Source: Microthyrium microscopicum
Taxonomy: Eukaryota; Ascomycota; Dothideomycetes; Microthyriales; Microthyriaceae
Length of the DNA stretch: 64,000 bases
Direction of reading: 5' to 3'
Assembly (NCBI GenBank): GCA_010405405.1
Contig: MU004233.1
Span: 2,637,882 to 2,701,881, forward strand
Positions 35,932 through 48,471 of the stretch are shown here, piece after piece. Positions within the stretch are counted from its first letter, which is position 1; every line of letters starts with the position of its first letter. The translations under genes were made by a program, and so were the position numbers. The notes under the pieces were generated by a model. It was not told the DNA's origin and did not search any database. It saw only the letters and a program-made list of their open reading frames with translations.

Positions 35932-38900
35932 CTAAATGCTCCATACGCGCAAGACAAAGAATATCATAAAAGCCACCACATTAAACAATCCAGGCATAGT
36001 GGTTTTGTACGCATCCGACTTCTTTTTTGGACTTTTTAATGCTTCTCCTCTCGGCATCTCGTTCACCGGAATGTCGTTATCAAATTCCTCTGGACCTCCC
36101 GCTGTTTCAATTGGTACAGTTGTAATTGGTCGACCTGCATCAAAGACAACTCCATGGTTATTCAGACTGACAGTTCGAGAGCCCATTGTGATAGCGTTCA
36201 ATCCAGGTGTAAGTTGGGCAGTACTGGACGATATGATAACTTTGTAATAGCTTCCTTTGGCGCCAGGACTGTCATTGGCGCCGAGTCTATCATTGGGATC
36301 ATGATCATTGATTCGTACCAACGTCATATCTCCCACACTGAAGGATTGGGGTGGTGAGAGTTTCCTTACTGCCGTTGATAGTGCTGCAATTGATGATGCT
36401 CCTTTGTACAGTATTCCCTCTTGGTTCATACTAAAGGTTTGGCTTGCAACAACCGCAGTATCACCAGGCCGAAGACGAAACATGAATGACTGTCCAACCA
36501 CTTCGAAGGACCCGTCGGCCTTGTTTTCTGCTGGCTTGGGGGTTATTGTCAAGCCATCAAGTGCCATGGGGCCCTCAAAAGGAGCTCCTTTCTCTCCCAA
36601 TTCATTGTTCTTGTCCTGTTTATGCTGCTGGTCTTGAGCTCGTGGTCCCGGATCCTGGAGTCCAGAGTCTGGGAAGCCTGCTGGCATGGGCCCCAAGGAT
36701 GGCATTGCTGCATTTGCTGTCTTCTGCCCTTGGACGAAGTTATTGTTCAATGTATCTGGTGCATGTTTCGGGGTCGGTGCCGCCCCTGGAGTTGGTGGCG
36801 AGCCATTGAACTCCGAGAGCATCTTGCCATCATCATCAAGTCTTGATGCAATTATGTCTAGAGGGGGGTCTTTTATTGCCGGATAACGGTGCCAGTCATC
36901 GGACATGGGGTCATCTATTTTGAAGTTGCAGTCTGTAAGCTCAGGAAATGCTTCTGTGATCCTGGTTGGGAGGGCAATCCATGGGAAATAACTTCCATCA
37001 GTTACGGTAGTGTCGGGGTCAAGGTCGTAATTCTTAGCTGCGTTCCTATAATCTAGACTTACCGCTCCCATGTACGCTGATGCTGGTACAGGGCCATTCA
37101 GGTCGGCAAAATGTAGTGATCGAAGAGATATGATACTGTCCTGTACAACATAAGTTCGGACATCTTCCGGCTTGACTTGCAGAACAATATCGCGACTTAA
37201 TATAGGGCGAGGCCACTGAAATTCATGATGCAATGTCACAGCTTGTATGGCAACGAGAACGGATGGAGACGTAACAGTCCAGGCCTAGGTCTGTTAGCAC
37301 GCTGAACAAGACTCGTTAAGCGAATCCATGTGGACACAGGCGACTTTCGCTAGTCGCCACTTCAAGGTCTTCCGTGTTCAAGAAATTCCGTCCACTGGCC
37401 AGCATTACCTCTTTGGGGGGGGCTTATCTTGAGAGTATGAAAGCCAATGGACTAGCATTTTGAAAAGCAAGCGATTGTCTTGCAAACTGATAAGAAAACT
37501 ACTTACTCCAGTAATGACGGACTTCGGTAAAGCTGTTACAGTTTCTACGAATGTCAGCTTTTTGTTTAGATTCGGCTTGCTCAATCATACCCCCCAGATG
37601 TCCAAGGATGGTATACTCAGGAAATGTTATCTTATTAACAGTTCGAATCATAGATCGGACGACACTGGTCGTGCTATTACGGTCACGAGCAGTACCAGCA
37701 CCGTCGTTTTCACATAGATTTCGTGCTGTTGCGTTTAGTTGAGATTGTCCAAAATAATGGAGAACAGCGACGTCTGCTTCCATTGCACAACCGAACGCAC
37801 GACGCATAATTTTCGCTGCTTGAGCCGGCGTGCCATGCAGTAACTCGTCTCTGCTGATGTTTGAGGTCTTCTCTCTCTCCACGGGCATTGTCAACATCCA
37901 GTTGTACCATAACCGCATATCGTCGACTGGTTCTGGACATCTCCCAAACTGAAAGCTGCCTAGGGGATTAAGAATCTCCATTGCCATCCGATCCCCATCG
38001 TAGTCACCTGTCCAAGTCACCTCATTTGGTACTTTCATTATATTTTCCACATCAGCCATAGTGATATTGAACCCGAACGGCGGCCATAAAGACTTGGAAA
38101 TTTCACTGGTTTTTTCCCAGCTATACCGAAAATATTCGGTGTACTCCGCAGAATCTAGCTTCCATGCTCGCATGAATGCTTTGAAAGATCCCCACTGCGC
38201 AGCACATTGAGATGTCTCTATCAGACAATGCGGAGGATCTCCAGGCTGATTAGGCGATCGTTCTTTCGGTTCTAAGTACCAGAGCTTATTCGGTAGTCTG
38301 GTGTTGTTATCGTTCCTGGTATAATATCGCTCCTGTGATACAAGTCGTGTGACAGGAATGATTTTTTCTGATAACAGAGTGACTCGTGGCAACCCATCGC
38401 ATTGCTTGGGCATGGGCTTAACGTAAGCTGATGATGTTTGCTTGATCGATACGTACGGCGACATCAATGTCGAGCTCGCCAATTTGTAGTCAGCAAAGGA
38501 ACGGTAGTCGGGTGTGACTCCATAATTGATCAGATCTGCTCGCATCCTACTGCTCAAAGTATAGTGTACATGACTTTGATAATAAAGTTTCCAAGATTGA
38601 ACGCATGAGTTCCCATTGTCATTAGCTGTCGTTCTCTCAGCGAATGCAGTGATAGAAGGTCCAATTGACTTGGTTGTTATAGTACTTGTTATTGTGATAT
38701 AATTTGTAGCTTCAGGTGGTAATTGCATATGATAAGTCCAAGTTTCGGTTGGAGAGTTATCAGGATATCGCGTCCGAGGTGGTGCCCGTTTTTTGCTCTC
38801 TGCTTCTTCCGCGGAGTGTTTCTTCACGAAGTCTTCCCATGAAAACTCCGGCGGGTCGGGATGATCTATCTTCTCAAATGGTCCAGTCACTGTCGAGACT

Positions 38901-39037
38901 TGCCGGTTTGATGCTGAATTTGCATTCGAAGTCTGGTTGTCTATGAAAAGTAAGCTTCCAATCTTAAAGGCCGAGGATATCTTACTGTATGTTGATTCCG
39001 CTAAAATTTGTACGACGCATAACAAAAGAACCCACAT
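35932..39037 (-). CDS. Large secreted, probably GPI-anchored fungal surface protein
   Basis: Two long minus-strand open parts. The first runs from ATG 39037 (signal peptide M-W-V-L-L-L-C-V-V-Q-I-L-A) to about 37507, with a likely 45-nt intron at 38941-38985 (no in-frame stop, so retention is silent). The second runs from about 37284 (A-W-T-V-T-S-P-S-V-L-V-A-I-Q-A-V) to 35932 and ends in a hydrophobic tail (G-L-F-N-V-V-A-F-M-I-F-F-V-L) like a GPI signal. The C-terminal half has the T-A-V-V-A-S-Q / I-T-M-G-S-R-T-V-S-L pattern of large fungal wall proteins, after a Pro-rich linker. The join is uncertain: the good donor GTAAGT at 37506 is in phase 1, but the acceptor CTAG/GCC needs phase 0. A weak donor at GAA/GTCCGT (same exon) fits, as would an extra small exon near a run of eight C (coding strand). 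About 950 residues; role unknown. Confidence 0.6.
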
Positions 39038-41063
39038 CTTACTCAAAATTTAGGCAGACATCAGGTAATTGGCACGCAGAAGTAGCTCGAAAAGGACCGC
39101 TAATGGTAAACGTGTTCTCATAAGGTTTGAATGTTTTGCAGTCACCGAGAAGCTGTATACCCGACTTATTAAAGTTTTCCTTAGGGAGGAGCAAGGTAAA
39201 TACAATTTAAGTTATATTGAGAAGGATTTACAACCCTCGAAGACACTTTGGGTTCCGATCCTATTGGATCCCCTAACCCGCTTTTGGATGAAACTATCAA
39301 GAGCTTCGTTATTCATTGGCTGAATTACTGCGAAACAAGTCTTTTTACAAGTGGTTCTCATGTACGAATACTTTCCTCTCATCATGTGTTGATTTGCCAA
39401 CGTACCTTGTAATTCTGGTACAGTTTACTGAAGAGTTCAGCGTCTGTAGAGAAAATGACTGACATCTCGCTATGCTCTGTTAGATTGTGAGATGATGAGA
39501 TCTGCCATCTTGTATATTTCGCCATCGAGTGCAACCTCCAGGTATAGATTCGATCGGCGACGAGTCATTGCATAGAAACCTTGAAGTGAGCACGCCGCTC
39601 AGATTACCATTTACTTATCCGAGTAGTAGAGAGGTGATGCTGAAAAGATATATCCACGATTGCATGAAGTTCGTAAGCTCTGATGCGTCCATACTGTACT
39701 AAATAGGCTATACAGGGACACTCGAGAATTCTGTAGAGATTTGAAAGGTTGTTGCTCGAGCGCTAACAGTCAAATTAAGCTCGCCAAGTATGCCGCCAAG
39801 AAGCGACTTGTTGACTAGGTGCCGTGCTAGTGGGAAGCTGATTGAAAACTGATCAGCCAAGATATAAGGTTACGGAATGCTGGGTGGGAATTGTTGTGGT
39901 CATGTTTGAGTCTCAAAGCTGAGAGATAATAAGTTGAAAGTGCAGCTGTTACGTGAATTGATGCGGTAAAGCATGCGAAATGTGAAGAAGACAGGTATCG
40001 CAATGTGGGTTGGGAGTTCCTGCTTGAATGGCTAGACGGAATTCAATGAGCGTATGCAATAATTTCTAGAAGCTGTGGGCGGGTGAGACCCCTGCTTCAA
40101 CTCACAACTAGCCAGGCGATGTCAAAACAAGGCTGGATGGGATTCTAGCCGCTTGCTTTGCAAAGCTCATGAGTATGTCTATGAGCAATAACTGCATTGC
40201 GGAAACGAAAAAGCCTGGGGTGAACGAGGATTGCATCGGGCCAATGAGGGCAAGTAAAGTTGCTGATAAGAACAATGGAAACGAACCAATGAGCATGCAT
40301 TGTGCTCGAGTCATCGATTCCGAATTCGTTGATGACCACGAGCATACGAAAGTCGGTTATGCGAGATAAGGCATTTGAACAGCCAGTACCTCAGATACGA
40401 AAGGTCACCTCAGTCTCCTTTTTCTGTCTGAGAACTGGACGAACTCCAAAGGAGTCAAAGCTTGTTGATGTAGAGTCTCAAAGAAAGATGCCAGGACGTC
40501 CGAAAGCATGTACTCATTTACTCGAAGCCCTCATTAATCGTGTCAGAATGCCTTGAAGTTTGATAATCCGGGGTACAGGGCCTAGTAGTTCGCCAAGCAG
40601 GCCGTTGCTGTGGACGTGTAGTTCTGCATGGAAGAGCCCCCTTACCAGTCTTTCGCAGCGCCCGAATGCGTCGTTGCATTAGCTTGTGAATGTTTAGTTC
40701 TCAATTTGCTTTTGCTGAGTATCAAGTGTGCTACAACTGAACCAATTGTTCTCTACGTTGACCCCTAGTGATGGGTATTGTGGGCAGATCTTGGACGGAT
40801 TCGGTATGACTCTCAAGTTTTGCGTGTGGAAAGTCAAGTACGGAGCACCCGGGCTGCAGTTCGAAAGCACATAGCTTTACCGCCAGGTGGGATAACATGG
40901 GGGGAGCTGTACCCAGTACAAGCATCCAAAATCGATAAGCTTGTTGACAGGTTCCTGGTAGCTGGAGACATTTAACAGGAGACCGACTTTTTTGGCACTG
41001 AGTTAAAGGCAACAGGTAGCGTCCTGTGTATCACTTCTTCTCAGCTATTCGCTGCTACTCAAG
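39038..41063. promoter_or_regulatory. 2-kb divergent promoter region, surface protein / ammonium transporter
   Basis: Both flanking genes start outward, so this is a shared upstream region. It holds five HGATAR motifs on the plus strand at 39924-39929, 40264-40269, 40364-40369, 40561-40566 and 40933-40938, the last four within 800 bp of the transporter start. HGATAR is the site for AreA/Nit2-type GATA factors that turn on nitrogen-scavenging genes. No coding region seen. Confidence 0.5.
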
Positions 41064-42776
41064 ATGTCGTCAACATCTTCTTCCGCTGCATCATCATCGC
41101 CGACCGTGAATCCATTAGCTCCAGACTGGTTGGACAAGGGCGATAATGCGTGGCAGCTCACTGCTGCAACATTGGTAGGCCTTCAGTCTGTCCCGGGTCT
41201 GGTGGTTTTGTATGCCGGTTGGGTCAAGCACAAATGGGCAATCAACTCGGCTTTCATGGCATTTTATGCGCAAGTTCCTTCCACTTATAACGGTATATCA
41301 TGAGATAAATATGCGCTGACAATGCCCAGATTTTGCGCAGTCTTGATAGCTTGGGTAGTATGGGCTTACAAGGCCGCATTTGGCAATCAGATGCTCCCAT
41401 TCGTTGGAGTCCCTGGTCCTGCTGTAGAGATGACCTATGAGGTAGCCTTCCTATTTGGCCGGAAAGAAAACATTTTACTGACGAATATAGCTCAAGCAAG
41501 CGGTTCTTCCGGCGGCCAATATTTCAGCAAACTTCCCTCAAAGTACAATGGTGTATTTCCAATTTGTCTTCGCTGCCATCACGGTCATTTTGATCGCAGG
41601 TAGTTTTCTGTGCCGTATGAATATATACGCCTGGATTTTCTTCGTGCCCTTGTGGCTGACTTTCTCGTACACTGTTGGTGCCTTCAGTCTTTGGGGAGGA
41701 GGCTTCTTATTTCAGCGTGGCGTTATCGATTATTCCGGCGGGTAAGAGCCATTGAATACACCCACAGAGAATAATCCTCATGCTTACTTTAAGCCAGTTA
41801 TGTTATCCACTTGTCTGCTGGAACAGCGGGATTTGTCGGAGCATGGTGGATAGGGCCTCGAATTGCGGAGGATCTGGATGACGCAACCCCAAATAACATC
41901 ATCATGATGATGACGGGTGCGGGACTTTTGTGGCTTGGGTGGAATGGCTTCAATGGAGGTGATCCATACGCAGCAAGTCCAGACGCAGGTGCAGCTGTGT
42001 TGAATACGAACATTTGCACGGCGTTCAGTTCCATTGTTTGGATGGCAATGGATGTTGCGTACTTTCGCCGGCCTTCTGTCATAGGTGCGATCCAAGGGAT
42101 GATCACCGGCCTTGTGGCGATTACTCCTGCCGCTGGTGTTGTCGCCGGGTGGGGGGCTATTATTCTCGGACTCGGCTCTGCTGTAATTCCCTGGGTAGGC
42201 TCTGAGATCGATACATTCTTCGATATACCATACTGACAGATCCAGATCACTCTCAACCTAGGGAAACGTCATATCGGCATTCTCCAACGCGTTGATGATA
42301 CTCTCGATGTCTTCCACACTCATTTTGTGGCCTCCTTAGTAGGAGGCTTTGGTGTTGGACTCTTTGCGACCGAGAGTGGATGCGCCGCATTCGCCTGCAT
42401 TGATGCTGGAGGAGCTGAAGCCGGAGTTGGTAAACAAGTTTGGCTACAGATTGTCGGAGCTCTCTTCATAATTGGATGGAACATAGTGTGGACGTCGCTG
42501 ATTATGATGTTCATCAAGTATGTTTTACGCATTCCATTGCGCATGACGGATGAAGCTTGTCGAATCGGCGACTACCATATCCACCAAGAAGAGTCTTATA
42601 CGTTTGCGTATTACAACCGCAGCTTGCTAGAGGGTGCTAACAAGAAAGATTTGGAGCAGGCTATGAAAAACGTCATCGAAGGCCATGATATGGAAGCTGG
42701 TGTAGCAAAGTCCTCGTCGGGGGATGAAATCTCGCCTGTGGCTAAAGAGAAGACTGGCGAGGGTAAGCAAGACTAG
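41064..42776 (+). CDS. Ammonium transporter (Mep/Amt family)
   Basis: Exons 41064-41269, 41330-41441, 41491-41741, 41798-42194 and 42246-42776; 498 residues. Family landmarks: P-G-L-V-V-L-Y-A-G in TM1, L-W-G-G-G-F-L, first pore His in [10 protein letters not shown], second in V-F-H-T-H-F-V-A, and the C-terminal D-Y-H-I-H-Q-E-E box that couples subunits. Having His in both pore positions resembles yeast Mep2 and AmtB rather than Mep1/Mep3. It imports ammonium across the plasma membrane and may act as a nitrogen sensor. Intron 1 has a GC donor (GCAAGT), and intron 4 must use the CCAG at 42242-42245 rather than the CCTAG 20 nt further on to keep I-T-L-N-L-G-K-R in frame. GATA-type sites upstream fit nitrogen control. 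Confidence 0.93.
41270..41329 (+). other. GC-AG intron in the ammonium transporter
   Basis: 60-nt intron with donor GCAAGT, branch-like GCTGACAA and acceptor CCCAG. It joins F-Y-A to F-C-A-V-L, matching the family. Its first 11 bases (GCAAGTTCCTT) are identical to those of the GC-AG intron in ECM29. Confidence 0.85.
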
Positions 42777-42926
42777 TATCGCATATTTTCGAGTCTTTAA
42801 TAGCTTCGAGCAGTTTGTAGGCAATTTGGACAGTAATTATAGGTTTTGAGTTGGTCTTAATTTCGTTTGATGAAAAGAGACTATCTGGTCATGTGATATC
42901 GCGTCTTAGCGCGCTTCCAACGCGCC

Positions 42927-42932
42927 ACGCGT
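42927..42932 (+). promoter_or_regulatory. MluI cell-cycle box upstream of MSH3
   Basis: ACGCGT 89 bp before the MSH3 ATG, with a second CGCG-containing half-site just upstream (42919-42926). MBF-type factors use such boxes to drive G1/S repair and replication genes. A 6-mer like this also occurs by chance several times in the window, so this is suggestive only. Confidence 0.35.
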
Positions 42933-43020
42933 AAATTTGCTCTAACTTCGAATGTTCTTCACAGTGTAGTAGTGGGCAGCCATTAGATTTTCGCCATTTT
43001 GCGATACAGCTGCCATCAAA

Positions 43021-46000
43021 ATGGCCCCTAAAAGCCTTAAAGGGTCCTCACAGAACTCTTCCAATCAACGCTCCATATCGAGTTTCTTCACTCCTAAGCC
43101 CTCGCAGCCAAAACCACCGGCGCCACAAGATGCATCTGTGAACATGACGAACACCTTGACGATCGCTTCGATCCACAAGAAATCTACGAAACGGCAATCG
43201 GAGGATATCACCAGCGATGTCGAGAACGAACTGAGAAACAAGAAGAGAAAGACGGACGTTGTGGCAGCATCACGATTTGTCTACTCTAGCACGCCTACCG
43301 CGGCAAGAACTGGCGCCGAAGCACTAGACCTGACGGAGGAGGACGAAGAGACGAAGGAGAAGAAAATGAAGCTGCACGAGCAATTTGTTGAGAAGTTGAC
43401 ACGTCCTAGAGAGGATTGGAGACGGCAGACAACTGAACATGAGGAGGAAGAGGCGCAAGACATGGAAGAAGAGGAAGAGCCACTTCCAAAATCTAGAAAG
43501 GGGAAGAAAAACTCCCTTACACCAATGGTTCAGCAATACCTCGACGTCAAAAGACAAAATCTCGACAAAATAATCGTCTTCGAAGTGGGTTATAAATTCC
43601 AGTTTTATGGCGAGGATGCTCGAGTTGCTGCGAAAGAGCTGAATATTGTCTGCATACCGGGCGTTATGACATACGACAATGATCCACAAGGCCGTTTGGC
43701 AAGCGCATCAATTCCCGTTGGCAGACTGCCAGTTCACGTCAAGCGATTAGTAGCTGCAGGCCATAAAGTTGGTGTCGTCAAACAACTAGAAACCGCCGCC
43801 TTGAAAGCCGTAGGAGACAATCGAGGTGGTCCCTTCGTCCGCAAACTTACAAATGTCTACACGCAAGGTACATATATTGAAGATCCAGAGGCTGAAGAGG
43901 TAAGATTCCCATGTCTAAAACACATCCATCTATTTCTTCATGTAATTGATGATAACCAACGCACTCGTTGGCTTTTATCGCATCACGTGGCTTCTCTTAT
44001 ATCCAGTCCTATCCAAGACATCATGTTGAAGCCTGAAGCCTCGTATCATCTCAACGCTACAAGATATTGCGATAACAATCCATGGCTTCCGTACAACTCG
44101 GAGGCCCTTGAACCATCGCTGGCTTCTATAGGGAGATGCGATATTACGAAAGATCATTTCATCCCATTAGAATTTGCTTGCCTTCGATATGGTCGATCAT
44201 CTTACTGACGAGTCACAGGATGGCCCGGGAACTATTATCTGTTTGACCGAGACAATCTTGTCAAACAGGGTTCATGTAGGCATGGTTTCCGTGCAACCTA
44301 CTACTGGATATATCATGTACGATGACTTTGATGATGAGTTCATGCGCAGTGAATTGGAGACGAGACTTCTTCATCTCACGCCTTGTGAATACCTTATTGT
44401 TGGATCACTATCAGATGAGACCAGGAAGATAGTAAAACATCTGTCCGGAAGCTCGCGATCTGGAGTCAAGGCCCGAGTTGAAAATGTAACAAAGTCGAAA
44501 ACGATGGTGGCGGAATCATTCAGCCACGTCTCTTCCTTCTATGCAAGCAAGTTTCAGCAGTCCGAAAACGAAGAACCCAACACCGCTCGTCAATATACCC
44601 TGGATCAGATCCACCAGCTTTCAGAACAGGTTACGATGTGTCTCTCCGCAATGATCAAACATCTGACGGAATACGGATTGCAACATGTGTTTGATCTCAC
44701 CGTCAACTTCCAAAACTTCAGTACTCGAAACCACATGATGCTGAATGGCAATACCCTGAATTCCCTTGAGATTTATCATAATCAAACGGATCACGGCGCC
44801 AAGGGCAGTTTGTTTTGGCAACTTGACCGAACAAAAACACGCTTTGGCAAAAGACTTTTGCGAAAATGGATTGGAAGACCTTTACTTGATCAAGCCAGTC
44901 TAGAGGCTCGCATCAATGCAGTCCAAGAATTGAAAGATTCTGGCGGGTCGCGAGAAAATGATCGCCTTCGGCGTGTACTCAAGGCCGCATCGAAATCCGA
45001 CCTCGAGAAGATCCTCATACGTATCTACTACAAACGTGCCACTAGGAAGGAAGTGCTTTTACTCCTTCGAACCTTGCAAGCTATAGGAAATGAATTTGCT
45101 GGATCGAGCTATGAAGGGTTCAGATCTGACACCGTCAATAATGCTGGCTCCTCCATTGCACAGATCACGACATGTGTCACAGAGTTTCTTGACAGGGTTC
45201 GCTGGCGTTCAGAGAACGAGGAAGATCTATACTCTTTTTTTAGGGAAGATTTTGAATCGGAAGCAGTTACTGACCAGAAATGTCTTATTGCGGAAGTTGA
45301 GCATGATCTAGAACAGCATCGAGCCGAGGCAGCCTCAAAGCTAGGTCGACCTGTCAATTTTGTTACGATCAGCGGAATAGAGTACTTGGTTGAAGTCGAA
45401 AACTCTAAAGCCCAGCTTGGGAAGGTTCCGGCTAGTTGGTTGAAGGTGAGCGGGACTAAAAAATCTTCCGTAAGTTTTTCCGCAGATCCGTCCTCGACCC
45501 AATGTGCTTACGTTGCGCGCAATCTGCTGAACACCATTATGGCGAAATGCTATACAACGGACTAAAAAAACCAATGGCACCCTCCCATCAGAGGCGAAGG
45601 TTCCCACCATGGCTACTAAATAAGATATGATGTATTTGTCATCTTTACGAGATCTCAACGCCTACTGGGTGATCAGTCACTCGATCCCGAGCCTGGTAGA
45701 TGACGGAAACCGTTGTCGATGGAGTAAATCAGTTGTGTTTGTTTTGCCAGTCCGTTGCATAGCTTTTCGGCAGATTGGCAATTAGGATGTTCATCGGGGT
45801 GTTGAATAACACAACAGTCTATATGTCGAATCTAAACTGACAGATCCCAGCGATTTCATACCCCTGAGGTAGTCAAAAGCATCCGACGAAGAGATCAATA
45901 TAAAGAAAGTCTGGCCGAGGCTTGCGACATTGCCTTCACCCGATACCTGGAACAAATCGGAGAATACTATCGACAATTTCGCGATTGTATTTTTGGCATC

Positions 46001-47092
46001 GCAACGCTGGACTGCCTTTTCAGCCTGGCCGAGATTGCCAATCAGCCAGGTTACTGTAAGCCGGATTTTTCCACAGGAGACCCTCATATCGAAATCAAGC
46101 AAGGGAGACATCCAATGGTAGAGCAGCTGCTTCTCGACAATTATGTTCCCAACGATATCGATATAGGTCCTTCTGGAACAACAAATGCACTCCTCATTAC
46201 TGGTCCCAACATGGGGGGAAAATCGTCCTATGTTCGGTCGATGTCTTTAATTTGCATCATGGCCCAGATAGGTAAGTTGTTCCTCGTGCAAAAGTATCTT
46301 CATTTGATCTCATACCATTCTGTAACACCCATCATGCTCTAAGGCTTCCATAGACTGCGATGCATAGCATCAGAACCAGCATTTGCTCTGATGGATCTGT
46401 GGCGTAATATTGCACTAACACCCTCCTGCAGGCTCATTTGTTCCAGCCGATTCCGCCCGGCTAAGCTTATTAGATGGTGTTTACACTCGCATGGGGGCAT
46501 TGGACAATATAATGAAGGGAGAAAGCACGTTCATGGTAGAACTTGGCGAGACTTCGCAAATCTTGAAGCAAGCTACGCGCCGCAGCCTAGTCATCCTTGA
46601 CGAACTTGGTCGAGGCACGTCTACTATGGACGGTGTCGCCATAGCGGAAGCTGTCTTGCAGTTCCTGATCGACCGCGGCATCATGACCCTGTTTATCACG
46701 CACTATCAAGATCTGGCCAAGGTTGCTCTCGGAAACAAGAGCCTAAAAAATGTGCATGTCAAATTCCGGGAGACCGACCAGGACAACGCTATAACGTTTC
46801 TCTATCAAATCTCAGGGGGAGTTGCCCATCGGAGCTATGGGTAAGTCGAAGCTAATAAGATTTTGATATAATAAATTTTCCGAACTAACACCATTAACCC
46901 AGACTGCACGTTGCTCGCCTTGCCAATATTCCGAGGTCTATTATCGAACTTGCCGCCGTCAAAAGCCGGGAATTGGAGATGAAAATAAGCCATCGGAGGG
47001 CTACTAACTTGGGAAAATTGGTAACTCAATTTCTTAGAGGAGAGTCGACTGCTGTAGAACGCTTATTATGTGCCTCAACTGAGGCAGGCTAG
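43021..47092 (+). CDS. MSH3: DNA mismatch repair protein Msh3
   Basis: Exons 43021-43899, about 44171-45469, 45851-46271, 46432-46840 and 46903-47092; about 1065 residues. A perfect PCNA-binding PIP box (QRSISSFF) sits at residues 16-23, then a Lys/Glu-rich linker, the mismatch-binding MutS-I domain ([14 protein letters not shown]), the connector and lever, and the ATPase with Walker A ([10 protein letters not shown]) and Walker B ([11 protein letters not shown]). With Msh2 it forms MutS-beta, which recognises insertion/deletion loops in the nucleus. Introns 1 and 2 are unusually long (about 271 and 381 nt). The first acceptor is either CATTAG/AATTTG (used here) or CACAG/GATGG at 44218; both keep the frame and differ by 16 residues. 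Confidence 0.93.
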
Positions 47093-48471
47093 TAAGGACT
47101 TATACATGAAGTATTTACAAATAACATTATTCCCATTAGAACGGCTGATTTTCATGTCACAGAAATCTTATGCGAGTTATTAATGCCGTGACGTGAATAC
47201 GTCAGTCAGTTGGTTCACGAAAGCTGCAGGTTAGAGAGATTAGAGGACTTGAACGCTTCCTCAGTATTCTCACGGACCATGTCGCGAAACTGGTATGTAT
47301 GCGGCCACATACCCGACCTTCGTAACCTAGCAGTCGGCCTTGTGTTGCACACCCGACTACCGAGATCCCAAAATAAATGAACGTGTAGTTGCGGCTGAAC
47401 TTTATTTGTACATCTTGGTATCTTGCTAGTGTATTGTCTGATAAGGCTCATAGCCTTGTTCGGGCTAGTACCTACCATTTACGACAGAATGAACAGCCAT
47501 ACAAGCGTAGGTCAAGGATTATTGGCGTCGCGTTCCTGTTTATCAGCCTTATATATCTGCAGGATATTGAGCCGTCACCCTGCCATATCCCGACTAGGGG
47601 CAAAGTTTTATGCCACATCCTTGTCGAGCCGAAGTTTGTCAATATCAAAGTTCAAAATACCAGCAAGATTTGATCATCTGCGGTGAGCTAGCTCTGGACT
47701 TCCATGGGATGGGAATATCGCCGTTGGATAACCTAAGGTCTAATTTTAACAACCATATTCGCTACTCTGAGAGTGAGATGCAAGAGTTTTAGAAGCTGGG
47801 AAAAAGTGTGAGCTCGGAAAACCCACTCGTTTGGATATACTAAATGATGGGTTTGTAAATACATGACGCAAGAGTTCTTGGGTTCGGCGCTCATATAGAT
47901 TCTCTCCGATTCTGCCTAGGCACTATGTGGATAAGAAGACAGACAGTCATTGGATGACGGACATGATCGAACAGTGTCCAAGGGACCAAGCATGAACTAG
48001 ATTAAGACGGTAGTGTGGTGCCAACGACTACTTCGCCCTAAAGCTTCCAAGAATAGGCCCTTCGAAAATGGTTCGGTAACGACTGAGAAGATCATAACAT
48101 CGGTCGTGTACCGTTATATGGCAAATCTCCGACAATCTTCTCCCATGGTGCTAGCTTGCGGTCCAGTCGACCAATTGGGATGTCAACATTCCATCCCGGC
48201 ATCGACTTTTGGTTCGTCGGGCTCTGGATACTTCCAGATAGTGAACTTTGTGTAGGGGTATTAGTGCCGCTGCGCAATATCTCGATCGGCTTGTGAATGA
48301 AATCCTAGGTGTTGTCCATATTAAGAGGTATAAAAGAGCTCTGTGCCATCCTCTTTTGAAGGTCCTCATTCAGTAAACATATCACATCGATAACATTCAT
48401 TCTATAAATTCCTTGCAACACAACATCTGTTACCATTCAGACTCATTATTCTATCACAATCATCTGATACA
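47093..48471. other. Intergenic, promoter of the small secreted protein at its right end
   Basis: 1.4 kb with no supported gene. Open frames at 47.4-47.8 kb overlap each other and lack features. The right end contains a TATA box (48329-48336). Confidence 0.55.
48329..48336 (+). promoter_or_regulatory. TATA box of the HsbA-like gene
   Basis: TATAAAAG about 140 bp before the ATG at 48472; a strong TATA box suits an inducible secreted protein gene. Confidence 0.5.
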
